From NCBI GenBank assembly GCA_030248295.1, contig JASANH010001446.1, forward strand, positions 1 to 64,000: a stretch of DNA of 64,000 bases, read 5' to 3'. Source of the DNA: Mesodorylaimus sp. YZB2_4. Taxonomy: Eukaryota > Nematoda > Enoplea > Dorylaimida > Dorylaimidae. The translations under genes and the position numbers were made by a program. Below the pieces are notes generated by a model. It saw only the letters and a list, made by a program, of their open reading frames with translations, was not told the DNA's origin and ran no database searches. Positions 1 to 11,300 of the stretch are shown one piece after another. The stretch's first letter is position 1, and every line of letters starts with the position of its first letter.

Positions 1-576
1 TTGTATCTAAACTTCAAAAAATACATACTGGTACCGTAAAGCGCGAGCTTTACCCCAGTGAGGCTGAGAGGGTGTAAAGTGGGTCAATTTACAGTCTCTC
101 CCTTGCAGCAGTTTCATTCGCTATCTTTGCGCTAGCTGCGGATGGTCGGTTCCTTTTTTTCTCTCAACCCCGGCACCAGGGCTGCTCTTCAGGGCAATTT
201 GAACGACGATGAACGGCGGCAAGTTCGACTCGAATCCAGCAAACATCGTCACGGTGCAGTGCAACCATAGATCAGCTGGACGATCCCGTCTTCAAACGGC
301 GAATGCGCATCGTCATTTTCGGGCAAAAGCAATGGAATCGAGGAAACCGCTCATAAGGTTGGTACCAGAATTTGCTGACGGGTTGGGCCTGAAGTTGCTT
401 CTTAGCTTGGCCAGGAGCGGCTGACTGGATCAAGTCAGCAGTCCCTGGTTTGACCAGAGCTCCCCTGGTTGAGTCAGAAGTTAAACTTACGAGGTTAGGT
501 CAGGCCGCTAACTGAGTTGGGCCCAAACCGCTTACCGGGCTGGGTCGGAAGCCTCTTATTGAGTTGGGTCAGGCCG
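1..576. other. Non-coding stretch with degenerate GC-rich direct repeats
   Basis: No supportable gene. From about 420 onward the sequence consists of loosely repeated units of roughly 25 bases built around phrases such as GAGTTGGGTCAGGCCGCT and CTGGTTTGACCAGAG, leading into the better-preserved tandem repeat that follows. The open frames here lack coding character and depend on non-ATG starts or repeat sequence. Confidence 0.6.
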
Positions 577-1011
577 CTCACCGGATCGGACCAGAAGCTG
601 TTTCCTAAAGAGTGCCAGAAGCAACGGCTCTTCGGAGTCGTTACAGGCACGATTTGGAAATGGCAGGTCCGATTCGGGTGGCAGGCTCACCGGATCGGGC
701 CAGAAGCTGTTTCCCAAAGAGTGCCAGAAGCAACGGCTCTTCGGAGTCGTTACAGGCACGATTTGGAAATGGCAGGTCCGATTCGGGAAAGGCTCACCGG
801 ATCGGGCCAGAAGCTGTTTCCTAAAGAGTGCCAGAAGCAACAGCTCTTCGGAGCCGTTACAGGCACTATTTGGAAATGGCAGGTCCGATTTGGGGGGGCA
901 GGCTCACCGGATCGGGCCACAAGCTGTTTCCCAAAGAGTGCCAGAAGCAACGGCTCTTCGGAGCCGTACAGGCACGATTTGGAAATGGCAGGTCCGATTT
1001 GGGGGGGCAGG
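577..1011. repeat. Tandem repeat, four copies of a ~109 bp unit
   Basis: Four head-to-tail copies begin at 577, 686, 793 and 903 (spacings 109, 107, 110, 109), each opening with CTCACCGGATCGG and containing GAAGCTGTTTCC and AAATGGCAGGTCCGATT. Copies differ by a few substitutions and 1-3 base indels. The array is open in several frames on both strands only because the unit lacks stops; the translated peptides are repetitive and match no family I know. A trailing zone (1012-1220) repeats a shorter phrase of the type GACTTGGGGGCGATAGG. Confidence 0.9.
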
Positions 1012-1255
1012 CTCGACTTGTTGGGGGCGACCGATTTAACTTGGGGGCGATAGGTTCGACTTGGGAGGCGGCAGGGTCCGACTTTGGGGTTTGACAGACT
1101 CAACTTAGGAGACGCCTGGTTTTTACTGGGGGCGATAGGCTTGATTTGGGATGCTGCAGGTTCAACTTAGATGCAATGACAGGATTAGCTCAGGAGCAAT
1201 AGGACCAACTTAAAGGCTAACCCCCTTTAATAGTTCCTTTTCTTTTTTGGCAACG
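1012..1255. repeat. Degenerate short tandem repeats
   Basis: About nine imperfect units of 22-30 bases, each containing variants of TTGGGGGCGATAGG or TTCGACTTGGG. It is continuous with the 109 bp array and probably derives from the same GC-rich satellite. No gene seen. Confidence 0.6.
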
Positions 1256-1720
1256 GATGCAACACCGCGCTGAAGCCAAGGATCTACTTGCGGACGTCGG
1301 ATCATCAGACAAGCTGCTCGAGAAGCACGGCACTAGCTGCACTGAGGGGTGCGCGGTTGGACATCGGTGTCGGACTATGGGCCTTCGAGATCCTCGTGGA
1401 CGAGTGAGTCACTCGCATGGTCGTTGGTGTTAAGGATGAACTTGCTTTCTTTTAGGTGAAAAGCATCGGAAAAATCTACATAAAGCGCACTACCTCAGAC
1501 TAGGGATGGAGCGCTTAAAGAGCGGTTTCCGTCTGCCGTTGCCGGCGACCATGCCGAAGGAGCTGGGGCAATTGGCCACCCGATGCTTGCTGAAAGCCCC
1601 CGAACGTCCGACCATGAGCGAGGTGGTCGTCGTCATCAAGAACTACCACGCCGGAATGAGCCTGCCGTGAAGACGTCGATGTGATGATGCTGACGAGTGT
1701 GACGACCTTCTGAAGTGTGC
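1256..1720 (+). pseudogene. Broken copy of the SH2-tyrosine kinase gene 3' end
   Basis: This segment copies the last exons and 3' flank of the kinase gene at 4929-6454. The part corresponding to the penultimate exon (about 1327-1408) is diverged; the splice donor reads GAG followed directly by tgagt, one g short of the working gag|gtgagt. The last exon starts after ctttcttttag near 1457, meets an in-frame TAG at about 1500 and carries a deletion. By contrast 1518-1720 is identical, base for base, to 6302-6504 over 203 bases, running from coding sequence through the stop into the 3' flank. The copy is therefore dead but its 3' portion is recent or was recently homogenised. Confidence 0.85.
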
Positions 1721-2394
1721 TCTTGAGCTACGTCTGATTCCGATTTTTGTGGAGTAAAAAATCAAAGCCTGACAGATCAGAAAAAACATTGCGTCTGCTC
1801 GAAACATCTGGCGTCACATACTCACTTAAAAAATCCGACTAAAAATGCTGCTTCGCGCATGTTTTGACGTCCCGTAGTACGTAGAATTATTGCAATTGTG
1901 AGCATGTGTGCAGTATGATTAAAGGATAATTACAGCAGGAAAATCTGCCACTGCCGCATGCGTCTGTCATGGCGCGGATATCGTATCTGCACCTATCCGG
2001 GACGGATCTGCTTCTTCTTCGCCAGAAATAAAAAAGAGACCAAGGTCGGATGACTGATTTGGCTTGCATGCATTGGACGACGTCAACTAGTTTTGAGTTC
2101 TCGCTCTAAATTGCTTTCCAGGCAGTTTGGGGCCAGCAGTCTCACAACCTCGCTGACGGCCGGCACGTGCGGCTGTTCCTCGAATTGTTCGTCTAAACGG
2201 CCATTGCGTGTGATGAGTGAACAGTCTATACACGAGGAGTCGCGTGATTTTTTCTGTTTGGTTTGAGCCTCTCTCAGGTGTGCCCTACTTCACCTAATGA
2301 GATCATCGTAGTTTAGCCACTGATAAAATTGTGATTCTCTGACAAATGTCAGTGATACTTGTTTCAAAATTTTTTCGGTCTCCAGCCCGTTTTG
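1721..2394. other. Intergenic, no gene seen
   Basis: The first ~60 bases continue the diverged 3' flank shared with the kinase gene (a GTGGAGTAAA..AAAGCCTGA phrase occurs in both places). The remainder shows no open frame with coding character, no RNA gene and no clear repeat. Confidence 0.5.
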
Positions 2395-2569
2395 CCTATA
2401 GCCGGCCAGCAGTCAAACCTTCTAGCAAGGCTGTGCGGACCAGCACACACAGCAGCGTCCCTCTGTCGAGTCTCCACTAGGAGCACCCTGAACTGCACAC
2501 GACTTCCTCAGACGGTGGCGAGGGGGTTGTGAACCCTGTCATAGCCGAGATTGTATACTCGTTTGGCTT
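2395..2569 (-). mobile_element. SINE family A fragment (reverse orientation)
   Basis: Shares a chain of landmarks with the copies at 41937-42273 and 57285-57660: GCCGGCCAGCAGTCA, a CAGCACACACAGCAG phrase, CACTAGGAGCACC, GTGAACCCTGTC and CGTTTGGCTTCC in the same order and spacing. The copy lacks its tRNA-like head, because it runs into the palindrome starting at 2570. Confidence 0.7.
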
Positions 2570-2775
2570 CCTCTCCGCTCGAAGCACCTCGACGATACTG
2601 GGAAAACCTGGGGCCAGTTTCACAATCAGCTGGGACATGTCCTAAAGTTAGGACAATAAAATCGCAATGATGTAAGATAGGACTTACGGTGTCCTAATAT
2701 TTAGGACATGTCCTAGGCGATTGTAAACCGGCCCCAGGTTCTCCCAGGATCGTCGAGGTGCTTCGAGCGGAGAGG
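2570..2775. repeat. 206 bp palindrome (inverted repeat)
   Basis: The left arm begins CCTCTCCGCTCGAAGCACC at 2570 and the right arm ends with its complement, GGTGCTTCGAGCGGAGAGG, at 2775. The arms pair through CTGGGGCC/GGCCCCAG and GGACATGTCCTAA/TTAGGACATGTCC, leaving a central AT-rich loop near 2660-2690. The outer ~35 bases of each arm match the SINE family A body, so the structure looks like an inverted duplication formed at or within a SINE, or a fold-back element that captured one. Confidence 0.85.
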
Positions 2776-3037
2776 AACGAGTGGCTGCAACGAGGACTCG
2801 ACAAATCAAAAAACCAACTTTGTTGGATTTATAATTTGTGAAAAGTCTGCAGTTTTTTGTTTTTGTCTACGTTTAAGGCTTTTGTCGGATCTGACCTCAC
2901 GACTGCTGTCCAGATTGATAAAAACTGTGTGAAATTGTCGTTTATGGAATTTTTGAGAATGGGATTGTCCCCTGAAGATATCCTGGTGCTTGTATGGGCT
3001 GCATGATACAAGGGTGTATTCTACTGCAGGTACAATA

Positions 3038-4335
3038 ATGCCGTGTGACGACTGTGAAGGACTTCATGGGCAGCTGTCGCGGCTGCGCGTCTTTATGGAG
3101 CAAAATTTCTCGGCATTACTCAAACGATTGGATCAGCAGGACAAGAACTTGCTGCTGATGATGGAATTGATTTCGAAGCAAGATTGCCGCAATGAAGCCA
3201 CCGATCTTGCACTGTCGACGATGAATCGGCAAAATGTGTTATCGACGAGACATTCATCGACTGTTTCGGCTGGCCTGAGGAATACGCATGTGGTGGTTGC
3301 ACCATTGAGGAAGAGATCTCGGGTCGACTTGGGCAGTATTGCAAGACAATCGACAATGATAAGTGGTGTGCAGCCGGATACCAAAGAGGTTGATGGTGAG
3401 TGCTGCTCGTCGGATGCGAGGAGCGGAGTTGAGCATCAGGGGAACGAAGAAGGTTGCTTACTCCGAGGCGTCGCTGTTGGTGGCACGTCGGACGAACAGG
3501 GCGGCTTCGGAAGCTCGGAAGCATTGTTAAACAATGGGCAGTCGTACAATGTGAATCTGCAACGAGTGGATGCTGAAGAAATGAGGACCGAAAGTGGGTC
3601 GGATTGCTTCGATGTTGTACCACAGTTTGCCCACGAAGATGACGATGATGGTAGTTTCGCATCGAATCTTGCGCAGATGGAGGAAGCGTTTGGGGTGTCT
3701 GGTACTTCGACCGGTTCCGGTACCGCCTGCGTCACTGTGCGTGAGGCCATTCGCGTAGAAGACCTGGATCAGGCGGCTGTGGATATGGTTTCGACGTCAG
3801 ATGTTGCTACTGCCTATAGTGGCGTTGTGGACCAGAGTGGGAATCACCAGGTGCGCTTTCCTTACCTGACTTGGGTGTGGTGGATGCTCGATTGCTTTCT
3901 TTTCTTTCAGACAGATATATTGAAAGAGGGGCGGCGTTTCGAGACAATGGAAGATTTCCTCAGATGCCTTCATCGATATGAGCAGTCGTGTGGAATCACT
4001 TTGATCGTGTACGATTCAAAGAAAGTAGAAACAGCAAATAAGAAGTTGAAACCGGGCTCAGTGCCGTGGGATGCAAAATTCAAATGCGTGTAAGGTCATT
4101 TGATCGTTTGTATGATATGCACCTCGAGAGGGCCTTACTTTTCAGATACTTTGAACTACGGTGTTCGAGGGCCGGTACAGGCGTTATGCCATGTCCTTTT
4201 CGCCTTCTTGTCATCAATAGCAAGACGGAGCGGAGACTGGTGGTCACTAAGTTGGTCGAGTCTCATCATGAACTCTGTTTCAGCCATAATCACGATGAGG
4301 CTTCACGATTGCGCCTTTTGAGACGGTTACTGTAA
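3038..4335 (+). CDS. Protein with C-terminal FAR1/ZSWIM-like (WRKY-GCM1 fold) domain
   Basis: Three-exon model: 3038-3850, 3911-4089, 4146-4335, giving 393 residues. Start chosen at ATG 3038, just after a ttctactgcag acceptor, so a 5' untranslated exon is likely upstream. Residues 1-270 are low-complexity, Ser/Asp/Glu-rich and unrecognised, with a short helical stretch near the start. Residues ~272-393 read like the N-terminal domain of ZSWIM1/3 and of FAR1/MULE transposases: a FETMEDFLRCLHRYE opening, a central Cys, a GVMPCPFRLLV strand, then VVTKLVESHHEL where these proteins have VT..xxHNH. The 60-base first intron is a multiple of three with no stop, so its retention would add 20 residues. 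It could be a domesticated transposase-derived DNA-binding protein or a fragment of an element; no transposase core is present. A polyadenylation-like AATAAA lies near 4462. Confidence 0.6.
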
Positions 4336-4928
4336 TTAGATAAGTCAAGGTGGCGGCTTTTTGTAGCGACTGGAGGGGGTGTATTACGAAAAGACATAGG
4401 TACTGGTTTTGATGAATTCTACGTTTTTGCATTATTAAGCTGTATTGCGGACATATTTGCAAATAAATGACTGCTGTAAATTGTTAATTTCTTGCGATCC
4501 GTACTGACGATGAGAAACATTTCATAGTAGCCACTGTATTAAGCTTTTTGCTGTACTGTACGGCAGATAGCATTGAATGCTAGAGTCAATGTTATGATCG
4601 GACTCTTCCGATCTAGTTTCAAATCAATAATCACTGGAGGCAGGCCATCGCTAACCAATAATAAATCTTATACCCCCTTCAGCTCCATCTGCTCTCCTAT
4701 TGGACAAGCACGGGCTCCTTCTTGTACCTGAAGCCTGGACTCATTTGGCTTGTAGATACAATAGGAGGTGCGTCCCACCTGAGAAGCTGAGGAGTCAAGC
4801 GCAAACATTACACTCCATGTCTCCATTACACTTCCAGTACCCAGCCTGTGATAAGATGCTTGTTGTCCTCATTTTCGTCCTCGTCGTCGTGAGGGGCAGT
4901 CGGTCGGTGCTCGTTGAGTCGGTTCGAG
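4336..4928. other. Intergenic, no gene seen
   Basis: Contains the probable polyadenylation region of the upstream gene and the promoter-proximal region of the kinase gene. No frame with coding character and no RNA gene recognised. Confidence 0.5.
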
Positions 4929-6454
4929 ATGTCGTCGTCGGGAAGCGGACGGGTAAGTCAGAGGCCCCAATGGTGCCATATTCTGGAAAGATGCTTTTCA
5001 GAAAGCGAAACTAGACTTCAAAAAGCTCTACTACCCGAACCTGCATCGCGAGTTCGTTCCGCAATTGCTAAAAACCCATGGCGATTTCCTTCTGCGTCGC
5101 GGCGTGGGGGTCGGTGCTCGTGTTCTCAGCGTCAACTGCGAGAAAAAGATACAACACTACAAGTTCGGTGTTAATGACAAGGTAAGGCGGCGTCGGTGAG
5201 GATAAGGGGAGCGAGTCTTAAAGCCTGACGAAGAGGTCCTTTTGTTCGATATAATTGATAGACCGTCTAATTTCAGGCCTTCGCCATCCAATCTCAGCAG
5301 TTCGCGTCGTTGGAAGCTCTGGTCAACCACTACTACGAGTCGGGACAAACGTTGGCGGTGAAATTGCCTGCGAAGTTGCTGACGCCCATCTACAACACGT
5401 TCCAGATGATCGACGGGGCTCGAGTGAACTTCAAACAGGAACTGGGCAAGGTAAGTGCTGGCTGCCTTCGACCACCAGCAAGCTGAATGGATTCGATTTA
5501 GGGCAACTTCGGGGAAGTATGGAAGGCCGAACTGCTGCCAGAACGCGAGATCGTCGCCATCAAGATCCTGAGCGGTGCCGCCAGCGATAAAGACAAAGCC
5601 GAGTGCATGGCCGAAGCCAAGTTGATGACGCTGCTAGACCATGAGAACGTCGTCCGACTGAAGGGCCTCAGCTTCTGGTCGCAGAATCCGGGCGAGGTGC
5701 CACGCCTGCTGATCATCCTGGAGTTCTGCAACTGTGAGTCAACTGCCATTTCTCACTGATTAGGCTTCACTCTGGTTTTTTGTAGACGGGTCGTTGGACA
5801 AGTTGCTCGAGAAGAACATGCTGGAAGAGCGAGGGTGCGTCAGGTCGTTGCTGGACTCGGCGAAGGGAATCGAGTACCTTCACAAACACGACATCATCCA
5901 CAGGTAATCCCGCCCCAGGGTGCTCGACGAAGGGTACTCACTCGGTCTTTCAGGGACATTGCGAGTCGGAACTGCCTGGTGACGAAGACGGACCGCAAGT
6001 TCATTGTCAAGATCGGCGACTTCGGTCTCTCGCGCTTGGCTCCCGATCACTACGAACTGGCCACGAAGCGTCGCCTGCCAGTCTACAGCACGGCACCAGA
6101 TGCGTTGGAGGTGCGCGAGTGGACGTCGGCGTCGGACGTGTGGAGCTTCGGGATCCTCATGCACGAGGTGAGTGATTCACTTTTTTTCTTTGGTGCTGGA
6201 AATGAACTTCTTCCTTTCAGGTGTACAACATGGGCAAGAATCCGTACGAAGCGCATTACCTCGGACTGGGGACGAAGTTGAAAGAAGTGCTGGAGCAGCT
6301 GAAGAGCGGTTTCCGTCTGCCGTTGCCGGCGACCATGCCGAAGGAGCTGGGGCAATTGGCCACCCGATGCTTGCTGAAAGCCCCCGAACGTCCGACCATG
6401 AGCGAGGTGGTCGTCGTCATCAAGAACTACCACGCCGGAATGAGCCTGCCGTGA
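4929..6454 (+). CDS. Non-receptor tyrosine kinase, SH2 + kinase (Fer-like)
   Basis: Seven exons: 4929-4952, 5002-5181, 5277-5450, 5502-5733, 5786-5903, 5954-6167, 6221-6454; 391 residues. An SH2 domain spans roughly residues 12-110, with the phosphotyrosine-binding arginine in GDFLLRRG and HYKF strand. The kinase domain follows: glycine loop GKGNFGEV split by intron 3, VAIK lysine, EAKLM helix-C glutamate, HRDIASRNCL catalytic loop (tyrosine-kinase type), DFG, then YSTAPDAL where most kinases have W.APE. The APE glutamate, which normally salt-bridges to the C-lobe arginine, is thus Asp. No SH3, FCH or long N-terminus, the compact layout typical of the large nematode Fer/SPE-8-like group. Codons are strongly GC-ending. 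A broken paralogue lies at 1256-1720. Confidence 0.92.
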
Positions 6455-8352
6455 AGACGTCGATGTGATGATGCTGACGAGTGTGACGACCTTCTGAAGT
6501 GTGCTTCTGAAGCGTGTGCTGATGCCGAGTCTTGTGGAGTAAAGAAATTAAAGCCTGACTGAAGAAATAGGACATTGGTCTGAGTCCGTATTCCCGAAAG
6601 CTTCCTGGAAAATTGCAACATGAAAGGAAAATTCCAGTACGGTAACTGTAATTTTTCAATGAGGTGACTGTTGAATATTTCAATGAGCTCGCTGTAAAAG
6701 TCAATTAAGGTGACTGTAGAAAGGCCTCACTTATTCTACCTATTCCAAATGCGGCTCGATGCGCGGCGGCAAATAAAAACTTTTTTATCTACAAAACATT
6801 TTAGTTCGCCCAATAGTGTTTTTTATGTATTTTTTAGGGCCCCGTTTTTGAATATAGTAAAAACTTGAAGGAAATGGTAAGCTACGACCAGCACACAGAG
6901 CAGCGTCTCGGCGAGGACCTCAAAACACGGGCATCCTGGAGCACCTCGGACAATGCAAGTTGGCTGTGAGCCCAGCCGGTGTTCAACGGCGAATACTGTC
7001 GACTCGAGTAGCTTCCGTTTCTCTGCTTGAAGCACGTAGACGGCACTGTGAGAGTTACTAACGGCATGGCGTGCAAGAGCAGTAAAGATTTACAACAAGA
7101 AGTTATTTTAAAATACTGATGTAGTGCACCATAGCGAACAAACTGGAGATGATTTAGGTACTGTGAATAATCCAAATAGGACTGAGTGTTTCTGAATAAA
7201 CTCAGGATGTTCAAACTGTACTGGCTGTTTTACCGTCTCCTTATATGCGCTGATCACTGCGGGTATTTATGTCGAAATTTCAGTTCGGATAACCGCATCC
7301 TAGGAGCTTATGTACGTCAGGATCGTGAGAGATCAGATGGAGCTCTGATGGACGACGACGATGCAATGGCCGGATTGACGCACCCAGCGACTAATAAGAT
7401 CGCTGAACAGTGACCAACACCCAATATTCATCAAACACTGTTTTAACCTGCGTAAAAGCCACGCCAGACCTCACTGGAAAACAGTTTCAGGCGATCGAGA
7501 GCACCTGAAGATTTTCCCCAGTCACCTTCGGTAGTTTACTGGACTTTCCTAGCGATAAATTATTATGGAATAGCTTTTAAGGTGTTTTCTACCTAGTGAC
7601 TGTATTTTTCGGGTTCAGTGACTGAAATTTTGTGACTGTGAGTATTTCTGTAATAGCAATGCAGCCACATCACTAGAACCTAGTCACTTCGCTGTGAAGT
7701 CTCGCTGGAAAACGCTTCTGGAATACGGAATAAGGAATTCTGGAATATGGTTCGAAAGATCATGCGACGCGCACTATATCTAAAGCTGCTAAAAATGTAG
7801 CTCCCGGAAAGAAAATCGAAAAGTGGGCCCCGGAGCATATTTTATGATTTACAGCAGGAAACCATGGCTTTCGCCTCAGAGAGATACATGAGGGGATACA
7901 AGCAAATATTTACGGTATTTGGCCGAGGAAAGCAGGAGACTGGTGGCTATAAGGTCGATTTCGGTAGTATAAATTAGGAACAATGACTCGGTATTCTTTT
8001 TCTTCCGTTGTTTTGGTGATATGTTTTCTGCAAAACTTACATAATCACTGCAGTCCAGCATGCCAGTGTGTTTCCTGCAGCAAGCTTTCTGATTGTCTTG
8101 GACTGGGACATGGACTATGTACCAGTACCTACCCATGCCAGCAATCTTTAAGTAGCAGTTACCGTCGGTACGTTTTCCGTTAGCCGTGCCTCCCACGGTT
8201 TGTAATTTGGGCTAGGCACCACGCGCCTGCAAATCATTTTCCAACCTCCAACCGACCCCGCAGAAAAATGTTCAAAGCTGCCTACTGTATCGAAGAGTTG
8301 CCGATTATCGAGTCGGCCAGTTATTTTAAACAATTTGTTCGAAAAAGGAAAA
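6455..8352. other. Intergenic with one diverged SINE fragment
   Basis: After the kinase 3' flank (203-base identity with 1518-1720 extends to 6504) there is AT-rich sequence with repeated GGTGACTGT/GTGACTGTA words around 6640-6720 and 7590-7640. A diverged SINE lies at 6885-7080. From 7080 to 8352 I see no convincing gene; the short frames at 7186-7413 and 7983-8183 have no recognisable protein features. Confidence 0.5.
6885..7080 (-). mobile_element. SINE family A, diverged fragment
   Basis: Retains ordered landmarks of the family: GACCAGCACACAGAGCAG, GGGCATCCTGG, CCTCGGACAATG, GCTGTGAGCCC, GCTTCCGTTTCTC and GGCATGGCGTGCAAGAGCAG. Substitutions are more frequent than in the copies at 41937 and 57285, indicating an older insertion. 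Head and tail are missing. Confidence 0.6.
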
Positions 8353-11300
8353 ATGACAGTGGACCGTCCAAAAAAATCGACGGCGGGTCGACCTGGGCGC
8401 AGTGGAGTTTTGCCCCCTAGTCGAACCCTCAGCACTGGGATGCCAACTTTAGAAATTCGTGCCCCGCCGAGTTTTCGCACCAAGGACAAAGAACAAACGA
8501 TGAACCGACTGGACGACTGGTACAAAGTGGGTGAGTTTGCGGGCTTCTATTCTTGGTCTTGTAAGATTGCGAATAAGAGCCCGGCCTACCCACAGTTACT
8601 TATGCTTCTCCCAAGCGAATACACTGTACGTGCAAGAGCTGATATTCCAAAGATCCATTTTAGGAACACCTTGTCTAAGAGGGCTCAAATTCCTCATTAG
8701 GTAGGCGCCTTAGGCCGTGATCGATCAATCTTCTCAAAGATCTCATTATCGTACTGTAATCCTGGACAAGCCTAGGTTCAGTGCTCTTATTATTTCAGTG
8801 AAATCGCATTTAATGCAAAATCAAAACCCGACTAGCGGTCTATTCCCGCGGTACTCGACGGACAAGGACTTCGGCTACATTCGGGATAGTCTGTACTGCA
8901 GTCTGGCATTGTGGGCTTTGTCGCTGGGATATAAGTAAGCCTGATCGATTGCCCGCTTGTAATCGTAGCCTGCTTCTAAATGGGAGGGAACGAGAGAAGG
9001 GCTCGCAACAAGAATGTTTCATGACCATTGGTCAGCCTACTGGCCAGGGAACCGAACTGGGAGTTGAACCAGGGCATGTGATCTTCTCTCGGCTGGAAGG
9101 GCCTTTGACACTAGACCACACTACTGTACCTGCTGAGCAGCCCGATCTTATTAGTTTCCCGATAGTGTCTGCTTATGGTAGAAGGCATCCATTCTGATCA
9201 TCTGAAGAGTACTGGGCTGACCCTTTTCTTTTAGCCGTGTTGATGACGACCGTGGGCGCCATTACGAATTGAGCAGAAGTGCAGTAAAAACTATGCGAGG
9301 AATCTTATTTTCGTGGATGCGACAGAGCGACAAGGTTCTTCTTTGCTAGCCTTGTTTTATTTGAAAAAGCATGCCAATGAGGGATCTAAGAGCTTGTGCT
9401 AATCCGTCCTCATATTTCGTAGGTGGAAGCATTCAAGAATAATCCTTTGCCGAAATTCGCATTGCACTCGAAGTTGAACTTGGTAACAGGAGAAGCCGTC
9501 GTGGATGACAGCACATACAACCACTTACAGGTTTGCGTTTTTTTCAAGAAATATAAATCTCCTACACGTGTTTTTTTGCAGAGTGACCTGGTCGCTTTGT
9601 TCCTACTGGTTATGGTGGAGATGATTTCAAGTGGTTTGGAGGTAAGGAAAATTCGATTCCCTTATTTCTAGTCCTAATTTTTGTTCTTTTTAGATTATAT
9701 TCAGTATCGACGAAGTCAATTTCGTCCAGCAATTAGTATTCTATATTGAGCGAGCCTATCGCACTCCGGATTTTGGAATGTGGGAAACTGGTACGCGGTA
9801 CAATGATGGCACGCCGGAATTGCACGCCAGGTTTGAAAAATATAATTTCCCAACAGCTACTCAAACGGACAATTTCAAAATTTCAGCTCTCTGGGTGCGG
9901 TCAAAAGTGCTTTGGAGGCGATCAATGGCTTTAATTTGTTCGGAAATCGAGGAACAGCCGGAAGTGTTATTTACGTGGATATCGATGCTCATAATCGCAA
10001 TTTGACAACGTTCGAGACGTTATTGCCGAGGGAGTCAGCTTCCAAGGTACGCGTCATTATTACTCACTGACACTTCGTACAATATTCTCTCCTTTTTAGA
10101 ACACGGATGCGTCTTTGATACCGACAATCAGTTTTCCATGCTTTGCCACGCATGATTCGCGCCTTTATGATAGTGTGATCGAGAAATGTGCGAGGCGATT
10201 GAAAGGCCAATATGGCTTCAAGAGGTGAGTGTGGTAAAGTGGTTGGGACACTAGGTCATCTTTCTACACTGCTCTTTGTGGCCATCTCGAATCTATAGTA
10301 GATTTATTTTTTCCAGATTTCTTCGCGATGGTTATGGAACGACGGTGGAAGATAAGAGTCGTAGATTTTATCAATCTGGAGAAACAAAATTTTTCGATGG
10401 AATAGAATGCCAGTGGCCATTGTTCTATCTCTATCTGGTCATTGATGGTAATAATCCTAATTTGCTACTTCCCTTCCATCTCATTTGGGCTTTTTTGAAG
10501 GAGTTTTCCACGAAAATGAAGAACAAGTGAAGAAGTACTGGGATCTGGTGCATCCATTGCTCGTAAGCGAGGATGGTAAGCGATGCGAAAAGATTGGCTT
10601 AGTTTTTAGACAGTAATTTCTTAGGCTCTCTGATGGTTCCCGAATACTATTTCGTACCGAGTGAGAATATATTTCACGAACGTTGTCATCCTGGCTCCCA
10701 ACTTATGGTTCCGAGTACCATCGTTCAGAAAGGCTTGTATTTGTACGGACAGGCGTTGCTTGTGATCGCTTCGTTGCTCAGTGAGTGCTCTCTGGTTCAG
10801 TCTGTACGACATGCTAAGCAGAACAGTGATTTTTTTTTAGAAGAGAAGCTAGTCTTGGTGAGCGAACTCGATCCGATCTATCAGCATCGTCCTGCTAGTC
10901 AGCGGCCAAGGTTCAATAGTCGACATGCGGTATTTCAGGTGCGAGGTCATACCGTCGGGGGGGGGGGGGGGGGGGTATCATGCTGTCTGGGTTGTATGCA
11001 GTCATAGTAGGTCTCCTTGGAAGAGCAGGAAAAGGACCGCATAAGTTTCAGTCGTCAGGGAACACGGTTCCCCTAAACCTTGCACGCCTGGCGGTAGGAA
11101 CTCATCTCTTATCCCTCCAAGGTCGATAAACAAGAAGATGCCCTAGCGGCCGCGGTGTTGCAGCGGTTTGGCATTCGTCCATCCGTATTGCTTGGTAGCG
11201 GGTGGCTGGGCTCATCCTGGGTCCAACCCCCAGTGATGAAGGTCTTTTTTGGAACCATAAACCCTCGCTGACCTTGCACGCCAGGCCGTGGGTGACCTCT

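Noticed and set aside
517..1103. Long open frames on both strands at the start of the window
   Set aside because: They are translations of the 109 bp tandem repeat and have no protein family features.
3120..3750. Minus-strand frames opposite the FAR1-like gene
   Set aside because: Antisense shadows of the acidic coding exon.
8353..8530. N-terminus with GRPGRSG looked like a Piwi/Argonaute RG-rich start
   Set aside because: Downstream exons match phosphorylase kinase beta throughout; no PAZ or PIWI sequence exists.
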